A DNA stretch of 64,000 bases, taken from the NCBI GenBank assembly GCA_963921425.1, contig OY992834.1:19047923-19111922 (forward strand), in the 5' to 3' direction. The position numbers and the translations under genes are program-made. Below, in pieces: positions 35,210 through 47,400 of this stretch (position 1 is the stretch's first letter; every line of letters starts with the position of its first letter). The DNA is from Dryas octopetala. Lineage: Eukaryota > Streptophyta > Magnoliopsida > Rosales > Rosaceae. The notes under the pieces were generated by a model. The model had not been told where the DNA came from. It was given only the letters and a program-made list of their open reading frames with translations, and made no database searches.

Positions 35210-35489
35210 CTTTTAGGCGGGCATTACAGAGAAAAATGGCGGGAGGAAATGATGGTGAAAGGATAGGGATGTAAGCCAGGCGAGAAATCCTTGATTTGGC
35301 CTAAAAAAACCCACGTGTACCTCACGTGATAGGTTTTTGACAAATGTTGGCAGATATTTGACGGAACATACCAACGTGGGTCATTTTAATTAATTCGTGG
35401 ACCAACTTGGGACGAAAATTAGTTCGTGGACCAATATGGTAAAACCGCCAAAGTAAGTGGACCAATGGTGCATTTTGCTCTATTATTTA

Positions 35490-36332
35490 ATAGACTTGTC
35501 AATGGATTGGGATTGGATGGGATGGACCTCAATCTTTATCAAAATTTATTTCTAATTGAATTATCATATTATGATCATATTCAACATATCAACCCATATC
35601 CGATTAGTATCAAATTTGGATCAGATCAAATTAATCATGTTTTAGATAGCTAAACATGATTAAAATTTTACTAATATGAGGCTTTTAGTGCCATATATTG
35701 TTTTCTTATGTATTAGATTTAACTTTGAACCTATCTAAATATGTATAATCATTAATTTAGCTTAATTTTTTTAAAGTGTATTTCAATTAAATTTTTGTTT
35801 TTTTGTCATTGGGAGAATTTACAATATAAAAAAATGTTTTACACACATATAATGTTTAACAAAAATTAAAAAAACGTATAAAATATTATATTCAGTCGAA
35901 TTGGATTATTTATTTATCGAACCATATTAACTCTAATCCTTATTTGATTTTTTAAGTTATCAGGTTATCGAATTCAGATCATAATCAAATTATTGACTTG
36001 AAATTAAAAATCCATATCATGTTATTACATCGGATTCATATCATATTCAGATTATCAAATTAAAATCACAAATTCATATCATGTTAATTACATCGGATTC
36101 AAATTAAAAAATGATGCATTGACATGACTAAGATTTAATAGGCCAATTGAATGCTGGGATGAGGATGCTCAGCAATCTAGAAGTTAAGCTTTTTTAACCA
36201 CTTTGAACTATTTCTTATAAGTTAATAACAGGTATTTATTATCCATAGGATTGTGAAACTTTCCAAATATATCAAAAGGAGTAGGAATCAATCTCAAAAC
36301 TTTAACGACAAAAATACAAAAATATGCTAAAT
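35490..36332. other. AT-rich intergenic, short tandem-like repeats
   Basis: Two or three imperfect copies of CATATCATGTTAATTACATC with CGGATTCA occur at about 36010-36110. No gene is seen. Confidence 0.55.
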
Positions 36333-36341
36333 TTATAATTT

Positions 36342-36640
36342 GAGAAAATTACATAAATATATGGTCCACTTATTATTAGCTAAGTCTCGTTTTGGTCCAC
36401 AAACTTTTTCAAGTTCTATATTGGTCCACGAATTGTCTGATGTGTTTCATTTTGGTCTAAAACGGACAATTTTGTCCCTTAAAGTTAACTCATTGGTACA
36501 AAACTGAGGGGTAAAATTGTCCGATTTGGACTAAAATAGAACACTTCACACAATTCGTTGACCAAAATGACACTTAGAAAAATTTGTAGACCAAAACGAG
36601 ACTTAACTAATAATCAATAGACCATTTATGTAATTACCTC
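36342..36640. mobile_element. MULE-type foldback MITE, 299 bp
   Basis: The arms are inverted over nearly the whole length, starting GAGAAAATTACATAAATA and ending TTTATGTAATTACCTC, with repeated GTTTTGGTCCACAAAC blocks. Exact 9-bp duplications TTATAATTT lie at 36333-36341 and 36641-36649. The GGTCCACTTATT motif near its end also occurs in the TIR of the 13.7-kb MULE, so it may be a distant deletion relative. Confidence 0.9.
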
Positions 36641-36649
36641 TTATAATTT

Positions 36650-37178
36650 AAATGATATTTTGCTGAGTTATTAGGGGCAATTTTGGGTGTATATATGAAA
36701 GCGTGTTTTAGCATAGTTTAGGAAAGTTATTAGTTTATGGTTTAAGATTTATAGTTTTTCGAGGATATTTCTTTTTTGTTTTTTTAATATTGTGCAGTTA
36801 CAAATGAAAAACTTGCTCCATATTGAATGTTATGTGATTTCGTTCATAAGATTATAATACCAGCCACTTGTCATTCTAATATTTTTTGGGAAACAGATGT
36901 CACTAGCACGTTTCCAGGATGCGTTTACAATTTTAGCACCCAACATTATCTTTGTAGAAATAACACTTTTTGGATAGAAAAAGTCTCAAATGCCCCTTTA
37001 ATTTTCTTATTATTACTTTTTGCCATTGAATAATCATGTTTGACCGGCCACAAAAATAATATTGAAAACATTTAAAAAAAAAAACCATCAACCCCACCCC
37101 ACCCCACCCTCATGCTCTTTTTTTGCTCAATACTTTTTTTTTCTCTACCTTTAGACAAAAAGCAAAATGCTTGTAGGT
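36650..37178. other. Intergenic, nothing recognised
   Basis: AT-rich with a short CCCCACCCCACCCC run near 37090. No conserved frame. Confidence 0.5.
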
Positions 37179-38085
37179 TGTTGATGCATAAAATTTGTCA
37201 CGCGATCAACCTAGCTTTTGACCTCCACGTCAAGGCCTATGTCAATCACCACACTAAAACAGAAAACACTAAACGTAAGGGGGCACTAGTGTGGTACCGG
37301 CCAAAGACCCTACAACGCTCATGTCAATAATCACACCTTTTTTTAGAATATTCTAAAGAACTAGAGTTGTACATCTTACATGAGGGCCAGCATACTTTAT
37401 TTATAGTGATTATGGCCAAGGGTCTCATAGTCCTTGTTCAATTAGGGTTCCTGCTGCGTAAGTCTTAACTTAGAATAGGCCACGATTTCTTGTCAAAGTA
37501 TAACACGCCTCCTTCTAGGCTAACTCTCATGTAAGCTAGGCCTTCTATCCAAGAAGCCCATCCTCTCCACCCTAGTCGCCTACGAACCTCACCACCTGGG
37601 ACCTTATGGGTCCCTAAGTGCAATCCTGGGCCGACACCAGTACTGGATCATCTCCAGAGTGCCTCCCTTAGGTGTAGGCCTCCAAAACTCCCCTACAACG
37701 AAGCCCTAAGCCTAGGTCATTAGGGCTTGAGCCTTCCATTAGTGCCGAGGCTAACGCACGTTCAATGCACCAAGGTCTCGAGCCTTTATGATATCGAGCG
37801 CTCAGATGCATGAGTACCAACTCATGGTTTATTACAGACTACTAACCATGTCTAAGTTGTGGCTAAGCTAGCCTCGCCTTTCTTGGTCACCAAAAGGCCT
37901 TGGTCCCTTTGGGTCTCGAGCCCATGCTTGGGTCTCGCTCCATCCACTAAACCTTTCGGGTTTCTAGTCTCTTGGGTCTTTTTCTTAGTCTATTTCTAGG
38001 AAAACAACTATCTAAAAATCATTCAAGCCTCGTCATTTCCATTTCTACGACGTGTAGTTCTACTCGATCAATATGCGTATCAACA
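37179..38085 (-). mobile_element. Solo LTR, 0.9 kb, probably gypsy, minus orientation
   Basis: On the plus strand it starts TGTTGATGC and ends GTATCAACA, with exact 5-bp duplications TAGGT (37174-37178 and 38086-38090). Read on the minus strand it has TATAAATAAAG (37395-37406), then an R/U5-like stretch with TTGACATGAGCGTTGTAGGG, a motif seen in plant gypsy LTRs. It is markedly GC-richer than its surroundings and contains no coding region. Confidence 0.9.
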
Positions 38086-38441
38086 TAGGTGAAAACAAAG
38101 ATTTTAGTTTTCAAAGGGCCTTATGGACATCCAAATTTATACAATAAGCACATACCATACTGTATGCCAGTTACCATCATCTGCCACAGAACATGTTGCA
38201 TATCAATAGGAACTTCTGAACAGGTTTTGTATACGTGCAAAAGGATTCAAGCAACATTGAGAAGTGAAGGTTTTTACTAGAGAAAAGAAAAGAGTTGTTT
38301 GTCGTCTTTTCTTCTCTCAAGGGGGATATTTATATTTGTTCACCGTTTTCATACAAGAAAACTTGTCTAAATACATACCTACAAGTCAGGCCTAATTTAT
38401 ATGGATGGAGATAATCAACTGCCTAATTACATGCCCAGAAT

Positions 38442-41400
38442 TTACATTTCAACAAGACAGTCTTCCCAGGTTCCATACTTTGAACTGAAGTTTCCTCCCC
38501 CATTTTGCCGTGCATATTCTGAGATAGCATCCCGAGCACAAATAGCCCATGCCTTGACAATCTCCCCAAGTGAAAAGGGTTCCATCAGGTGCCGGAGGGA
38601 GATACCGAGCTTTGACTTTACCTTCGCTGAAAGATCTTCTAGCTCATCACTGCAAGAGCAACAAGGGGGACAAGTGGATTATACTAAAGGAAAAATAGTA
38701 ACGAGACAAGTAAATTAATCCTCATGTGCAGGAAAAGCTAGAGCAAGAAATAAATGACCATTATAAGTTTATTAATTATTATAAAGTACTACTTTGTGAT
38801 TCATGTTAAACGCAATTGCTTTTGAATGAGTTTTTTTTTTTTTGCAAAAGCATTTTAATGAGTTGACATTCAGTAATGAGACAACATGAGACAACATAAG
38901 CACAACATCCATCTCACATCAATTGAAGAGGAAAACCCCTCTTTGATCTCTCCTTCCTTGTTCTTATTATTCCAAAATAAGAACTTCTTGGATGATGAAA
39001 ACACATCAGTGACTATAAACTCAAAGAAATATTTGAAATTTGATGCTGAATTAAAAAATGGGCATTCATAGTAGACGTACACAGTATTGAGAGTACATAG
39101 GAATCAAGTTGAACAAGATTCAATCAAGCCGGGAGTCGCCCAGAGTGAAAGAAAAAGTACACAGAAAACTATATTACAACATTCTTCTGAACAATAAGAA
39201 CATAAAAAGCATGCCAAATATTTAGGTGTAAAACTTCGGGTTCATTCTAATAGATGCTGTATATCCATAACGGGTTATAGTTACTTCAGGTTGTAAAATG
39301 ATGTCTAAATTAAAAGACAAAGCAAAAGGCCCATTGTCTCACCTGACTTCCACTGTCAAATTGTCTAGAAATATAGGAGAGCACAACGGATAATTTTCAG
39401 GAACAAGCAGTCGCAAAGGCTGGATTGGAAACTACATTGCCATGAAACAAAAAGTCAATACAGGAATAGAAAAGTCACCCATGTGGTTTCTGAATCACAT
39501 TTGGACCAATGTGTTTTAAAACGCACCATTTGAGCTGAAACCTGCTCTGACATCAGATCAGGACTTATGGCCACAGCAATGAAGGAGCACCTGACAATGG
39601 TTCCTTTACCACCTTTAATTGGAGGTGAGGCTACTGTTGGAGGGGTTTCTTCATCAATGATATCTAGTACAGTGTCTATTAGTTTCTGGTTGATTGCTGT
39701 AATTTCTTCTAGGAGGGTTTGATTCTCCTGCAACATGTAAATGTAATACAAAGATTATAACTATAAGGATCTGGAGGCATACTGTGACCCAAATTTTTAA
39801 GATGGAAGCTAATTTTCAATTTTTCATATTCTTTTTTATTTATACTGACCTAAGAGTTTAAAGATAAGACTTGCTCCAATTCAACCCTATGGAACCTTAC
39901 TTTAAGAGATGTACAAAAGCTAAGGATAGCACACCACAATTCAATGACAACATCAAATAATGCCTTTAAGCGAGAATACAGATCTAATAAGTATAGTGAT
40001 AGTTGAAGATCACTAATAGTAACCAGAGTCTCTTCTTTTCAGCATTTTTCTTTTTCACATTCAATTACGTATATCTTGGCACATTTAAAGCTAATAGATT
40101 AATTCAAGTAGTATAAAGAAGTAATTGCAAATGCATTGCAACTTTGTAAATGATGTTAACATTACTCTCATGGAAATTTAAACCACAAATAAATTATTCT
40201 TTCAGATAAACTACAGTAATTCCATGATTTCAAAGGATAAACCAAAAAAAGGTCTGACTATCTTAATCTTTTTATGAATAATGTAGGTTAAGCTATGGGC
40301 TCCCGTTACTAAAATAAACGAATGAATGAATGATTAAATTGTATCTAAGATATGACTCAGGAGGGTTTTCCCAATACAAATAGAAATTTGAGATATGACT
40401 AGAGATCCCCTGTCATAGAAGTCAGACAGTTGTTGAAAATGAAAGAAAAAAATGGAAGACAAAACTTCAGTATTTGGGTCCTTGTGTAGCAAACTAAGAG
40501 GGTGAGGATCTTGTTCTTGAATCAGATGGCATAGCAAGAAAAACATATTTTATAAAAACCAAAAGGATTACAATGATAGTTGCTCAACTGCATTGATGTT
40601 CTGTTGCTGAGAACAGCATCCATGACATTAATGTTATCATCGGATATAATTATTAGTTTTGAACAATTACAAAATCCTATTAAAGCAGCATCATACATAT
40701 ACTAAAATAAAAAAAGCAGCATCGATCATACCTCAACCCTGGGCCTCTTGATATGAGATAGTGCAGTTGGCTCCAAGTCAAGTTTCTCCATATCACTTAA
40801 CTGTGGTAAGCTTTCACCAATACTGCCAGTTGCTGAAGCAACACCATTAATTGGCAGTGTACTTCTGCAGCGCTTCACCTGCAAATGATAATCGGCCACC
40901 AAATCCACAGCAATCGCAGCTCTAGATCGCCTAACTGGTAATGATCCTGATATCCTATCAGTTGTACGCACTACTGAACCAATGTCCAAAACAGAAGCAC
41001 TTAGTGCTTTAGATGACATTGAATTCACCTGCAATGGGGCAAGGATAATAATATTTCATCTTCTATATCTCAGTTTTCATGTAATGCAGAAAATCCAATA
41101 CTTTGTGAACAATCAAAGAGGAAGTTCAATCATTTCCAACTAACCACTTCAATTAAGCGCTGAATAGAATGCACAGAAGCACTCAACTCATCAGAAATTA
41201 ATGTGGACGTATTACAATGAATGTCATTATTGGACTCTTCAAGAATGGGTGAGGTACAAATCCCAGGAGTGCTGATGACAACTGATGATGGGGCTTCTGG
41301 TGCACCATATACTTGTCGATCTATTCCCAGCATTTGAAAAGGACAAAGTATCAGAAATAGGTTTCTCAGAAACCCCTGGCATAGGCAATGAAGCCAAGGG

Positions 41401-44400
41401 CGCCAAAGTAGAAATTTTAATAGAGGGTGAGTTTATTGGATAGAATGGGGCTCTACCTTTTGTAAGAGGCCTTGGCATATTTTTCTTGTCAATCTGAGAA
41501 GAATATTGAGGAACTTGTTGACAGGAAGAAATCGGAATTTTGGGCATAGCATTAGGAAATGCAGCTCCAGATTGCAACCTTACCGGCTGGTGATGCTGCT
41601 GCAGTATTTTCTGTTTTGGTTGCACTAGTTGCTCCTGCATCTTGTGCGTTTGAAGTTCTTGCTTTGGGCTTGGAGTCTGTGCATCCTGCTGTTCTTTAGT
41701 TTGTTTCAGGTGCATGCCATGAAGTGTACTAAAGCTTGACTCAAGAGGATTTACATTTGACTGTTGTCCATGTACATGATTTCGCAACAATAAGGTCTTA
41801 ACATTTGGTTGTTGGGGACTGCTTGTAGAAACTTTTATGGATCCCGGGCTAACCTGCTGCACTAAGTTCAATGAATTTTCTTGTTCTGAATCTTGCTCAG
41901 TCAAATTCTTTTTCAAATATGTCATGTCATGCTCCAGGGTTGGAGGCTCAGATAGAGGCCTAGAATCATTCACCACGTTTGTCACATTGCTCCGCTGCAT
42001 TGTTGCAGAACGCTGTAAGTTCACTAACGACAGCTGTGGCTTCTTTTCATCTTTGTGAGTCTGAACTTGAGGAGTTTGAGAATGAAGTTGCACAGATTGA
42101 CGCATATAGTGCACATCAGAAGAAGGTTGTCCATGCTGCAGTGAGGGAACAGGCTTTCCCCGTCCATATGTGTGAAGAACAAATACAATACTCTTCTCAA
42201 GTGCACCCAGCTTCTCCTCATAATCAAGCGTAATTTTACTTTTGGGCACATTTAAATTTCTAATGAGGTTAATCAAAATATTCTTCGATGCTTTAATTTT
42301 CTCGATATTGCCTCTTTGTGGATGTTGAGGGACAGAATTGAGCTGGAAAAAATTAAGAGGTATTTTAAAGATAACACCAGAAATTAGTCATGTATAAAAG
42401 TTAAATGTAAGAACAAAGCGTTACATCTCGTGTTGAATAGATTGGGCAGACAACTTGAAGAAGTGAAGTGATAACTTACCTGCTGGAGCATATAGTGTAT
42501 CTTTTGAAGCATATTCTTCAGTGGTGTTAAAAACTTGCTTTTTAAACTTTCAACCTGCAGAGTAAAATTTGAAATAGTGATCAGTGACAGCCTGAAATCT
42601 TTAATTGTCTATGCAACCATGGGTACATAGTAATTTTACTGACATAATTAGAAAACAGAACTTATCAGTCCTTTATAGTTGATTGACATATATAATAAAT
42701 GTTGATACAATATTTAATAATTACAACACAGACAAACACACACGCAGTAACAGGATGAAAAGATTTTTGTATATGACATATAATCTAGCAAAATAATAAT
42801 AAGAAAAGAAGTCAAAATTTTGTAAGAAAGTAAGTTAAAATTTGAAAATGTATTAAGAAAAAAATAGACTCCAGTTGTTTCACAAAAGGCAAAAAAGTTT
42901 AAGTCGAGAAAAGAACATATATATAGTTTCTGCCTTCTGGGATGCTTGGCAATTGAAAAAAAATAGAAATCATAAAATTCTTAGGTTTGATTTTTGCACA
43001 CTGGTGACAAGTAGGTCACATAGCAACACTATAGTAATACCTGCAGTTTCCCATGAAAAGGTGAGACTCAAAAAAGTTCTGATTCAACCAAGGAACAATT
43101 ATTTCTCTTTCACCAAAATGCATATAACCTCAATTTCCCATGACCCCAAAATAAAACCTGCTAGTTAAACCAAAGTTCTACAGTTTAAATCATTCATGAC
43201 TGAGTACTGCTAAAAATACATTATCTTAACTAGAAATTTCCGATGTGTAAGATGTCAAGATGTCAACTCATTCAGAGCATATTCAAACTCGGGTTAGAAC
43301 GAACAGGGTTAACCCCTTAAAAGTTTTTTTTTTTAAGTTTCTGGTAGGTTAAGTCTATGTCCCTCCCTCTTTTCGAAAAAAGAAAAAAAATTGTTCAGTC
43401 AATCATGTAAAGGCCCATTACCTAAACTTACACTGAACAACTATCAAAATAAGATTCATAGCCCACAACTACAATTATGGTCTATTCCCAACAATTAGAG
43501 AAAGTACCAAATCCACTTGACTCGAGATATTTAAATAAAAGAAAAATATAAACAAAATAAAAAATAATATCATAACAATGGAAATAAATGGAATATCTTA
43601 GACTAAAAACTTCATTAAGGTTGTCACTGGTAGGTATAGCTTAGGGTTTCAAAAAGGACATTTCTTACTTTACCAATCCAGTGCTACTGCACAAGTAGAT
43701 TAAGTGGAAATAAATGGCAGAACTGAATAAGTTATTTCTACTTATATATCATATTAAGTAATCAATCGCTCTTACAACTTGTATCTTCATAGCACTACCC
43801 AAATAGAAGTAGAAAAAACAGTCACCATAAATTCTCAAAACATGAGAGAGAGAGAGAGAGGGAGGGAGAAAGAGAGATAGTACCTTCCGGTAGACCTCCT
43901 CTTGCCAATTGTCTAAATGTGAAATCTGTTTCTCAAATGTGGAAGTTAGTGTTCCTATTAAACAAGTATACAAAACATGCAATCACAAGTCAATTGACAA
44001 ACTACAAAAGTGGTGGTAATGTGTAATTCGATAAACTATCTTCAACAAGATGAACAGATATCCCAAGAAGTGAACCTTTCTTTGTACAAACTCTGACAAA
44101 GAATAATCAAGGTAAAAGTCCAACTTCCATAGAATTCCAGAAAATGACAATGATTTCCATTTAAAAAAAAAAAAAGGATGTATTTAAGATATTTTTACTG
44201 CCCATACATACACTTCCTAGAAGCTATCTAATACAGTCATATAGATTTCATATTTTGTAAATGAAGCAGTCAAAAGTTTCATAATATACTGCAACAACTG
44301 CAACAGAAAAGAAATTATTGCACTGATAAAAGATATGAGAATCCAAAAGAAAAAAGCTGCAAGAGATAAGAGACTTCTGGGCTTCATAATGAAGAGAAAG

Positions 44401-47400
44401 TCATGTCAATCAATAGATAATGAAGCCAATCAAGATAAGGAAGAGAAAAGAGGCAGTCAGGCTTTCAATATTTATGACATTTGTACTTGGCAATTGGTTT
44501 TATAGGAGAACATACTCATGTATTTCCTGTTTATTATGTTGTGTTGGGAACTTTTACTGAAATTTGGCATAAGACTTGAGAAAAGAGCAAAAGTGTCCAA
44601 CCATGTCCAACTCTCGTTGAACACTTTTAAACACAATCACCTACATTTTTACCAAAACACATACAGAATAAAGCAGGTAGCATGCACTTTTTTTAAAGAA
44701 CCTGCCAAAGAATTACTATTTTTGTCATTGTGTTACTCTTGAGGTTCATCACATGACATATTTGTGCAAGGAGGTATTTGATGACTCTAAAGGAGACGAG
44801 GTGATTCACTTATGGGAAAGGGTTTGATTTTGGGCATCCCTATGGGCATCTGTTTCTTCAGAATTCAGAGTCTTATTTTTCTGCTGTAATTGCTAATTGG
44901 GAAGCAGCAGTGGTAAAGTGGTTATAGTTTTTAGATGCTTTTGTTGAGGGGTTATAGTCCAATAGCTGTTGTAGTTTTGTTATAGCTTTCTAGCAGTTGC
45001 AGTGTTTTCTATTGTATTTTACTGTGGACTCATTGTCCACTGTTCTGTAGTCTTTCATTTGTCTAATGAAAGGTTTTGTTTCTCATCAAAAAAAACAAAA
45101 AACATGGCAATATGTGCGTTTGAGTTTGTGTCTGCATGTCTTATTAAAAAAAAAAAGATTTGCAAAGAAACAAATAACTGTGTCCCCTATCTACATTTTA
45201 TGAGTTGGAATGCATGTGGAACAATTTTTTCTAAAAGATTGCTAGACTACAACTTAACCCATAAGCTAAGTTGCTTGAGAATGAGCCAATAATGTATATC
45301 CTTTTTTTTTTTTTTTTTGATAAGAAACATATTTCATTAGGAAGGAAGGCAAAGGTGCTATGGTCTTGTGGAGTGATGGCAGTAGTTTGGGTACTATGGT
45401 GGGAGAGAAATAGAAGAATTTTTGAAGATTTTAAGGGGGACAATGTGGAGTCTTCTTGGGAGAAAGTTAGATTCTGAGCTTCTTTATGGTTGTCCATTTC
45501 ACCAGCTTTCAGAGAGTTATCAGCTTCGTTGTTTTTATTGGATTGGAAAGCTGCAGTTGGGTAGGAGGGTTATGGGTTTTGAGGGAGTTGATGCTGTTTG
45601 AGTGTTTGTGTGCTTAAGTTTTTCCTGTGCGTTTAAGTTTTTGGGGGTGGTTGGTTGGTCTGCTGTTTGTTAATTTTGGTGGACATCTTGTCCACTTTTC
45701 TTTCCTTTTGTACTTCTGTTCCTTTAATAAATTTCGTTTCTTATAAATAAATAATAATAATAATGGCGTATATTACAGCAGACAAGATGTGCACTATCCT
45801 AACAGATCCTAGATAACAAGCTCTAGAATGTAATAAAAGCCAGCAGACAGTACATCAATGTAGCATAATCAACATGAACCAGGCTCTAAGACCCAACAGC
45901 CTTCCAATTAGATATAATGACAGAAAAAGAGAAGTCCCTGAACTCTGGAGAGACTGACACCCATAATGATGCCCAAAACCAGACTCTTTCCCACAAATTA
46001 TCCACCTATTTCCCCCTAACATCATTAGATATCTATCCAAACTACACAAAAGACAGCCACCAAGACATACCTCCCCACCACACCTCTCTTCTTCCCTCCC
46101 AAAAACTGATATCTCTCAGACAGCAAAGCAGCACAAGCAGCTGGAATCACCCAACCCAACCCACCATCCATTAACAGCCTCCAGCATAATGATAACGAAA
46201 TTGACAGTGTAGAAGAAGATGTTCCAAATTTTCAGCCTCACTTCTACACATGATGACCAATGAGGTGATAGACAAAAAGGTCATCTCTTCTGAACCATAT
46301 AACAAGTCTTCGACCTTCCATAAGAAATAATCCAAGTAAGCACTTAGGCAGTATTTTAGCCTTCCAGATTACATGAGAGGGGGAAAATGCGAAAGAGAAG
46401 AATCATCCATTAATTCCGTTGAATATAATTAGCATGAAAGTAACCCAGAAGACTCCAACCTCCACACTCTCTTATTCAAAGGGACCCAAAAAAAATTTTG
46501 AAGACATGGCAGTAACAAGGTTAATTCTCCCACCTCTTGATCGTTTAGATTCCTCCGGAACCCAAAATCTCAGCTCAAAGGTATAGAAGAGGAATCTACT
46601 CACAATCTTGTAATAGCAGAATCATGCACTTGACACAACCTGTATAGACAAGGAAAAAGAGTTCAGAAAGTTGTTTCCTCAACCCAACACCATTCCCAAA
46701 ACCTTCCCCATTCCCATTCCCCACCTCAAACTGACAATAAGAACAAACTTAATGAAGGACTTGAGAAATATCCTTCCAAGGGCATCAACTCGACCCTCTA
46801 GTCATAATTTTGGAATCTCAACCATTCTCATGCAACTCATATTTGCTTTTGATGAAAGCATACCAAAGGAATTCCCTCTCTAATGGAAACTTCCACAACC
46901 ATTTACCAAGCATAGCCTCATTTTTCTTCACCAAATTCCCTACCCCTAAACCTTTGTCCTTCCCACAAGAATTCCTCATAAATTTCTCCAGCCTTTGAGC
47001 CAACACCTTTGGGAATCCAACAGCTAAAGGTAATAATTAAATTGGTAAACGGGAAAGACTGATTAAATTAGTGTCAACCTCAATACTTCATAGGCCATCT
47101 CTATACCTTTTCCATCACAAGATCCCAAAAAATGATTGCCTATGGATTGCCCCGAGTGGCAAACCCATACTTCATAGGCCCTCCACATTTGGGTTATTAT
47201 CTAATAAACTCTTTCCTAGAACTGTTGAGTGTTTTTTTTTTTTTTTAGGTTACAGTTAACAACATAAGGCATCCGGCCAGATATACATCTCTAGACATGT
47301 TTGATTTGACGAACAATCCTTCCCCTTTACAGGAAGCATTATGGAAAATATATAATCTATATAGCTGAGGAAAAAGATACTTGAGGGCTGACTACACCAC

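Larger units (their letters stand above)
21794..35480 (+). mobile_element. MuDR-like MULE, 13.7 kb, carrying four nested insertions
   Basis: An exact 9-bp repeat TATTATTTA flanks it (21785-21793 and 35481-35489). The ends are about 100-bp inverted repeats: the left end reads GAGTAAAATATCATTGGTCC, then CACTTATTTTGGCGG; the right end is the complement of GAGCAAAATGCACCATTGGT, then CCACTTACTTTGGCGG. Inside is a broken MURA-type transposase (22941-30870). Nested in it are a CACTA element (23275-25130), two solo LTRs (27613-30384 and 33519-35209) and a hAT element (31469-32694). Without these and their duplications the element is about 6.1 kb. Remaining spacer (about 21900-22940, 30870-31460 and 32700-33518) shows no genes. 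Confidence 0.92.

Noticed and set aside
38870-39082. Overlapping open frames between MED15 exons 10 and 11
   Set aside because: They lie wholly in an AT-rich intron with no similarity to known proteins.
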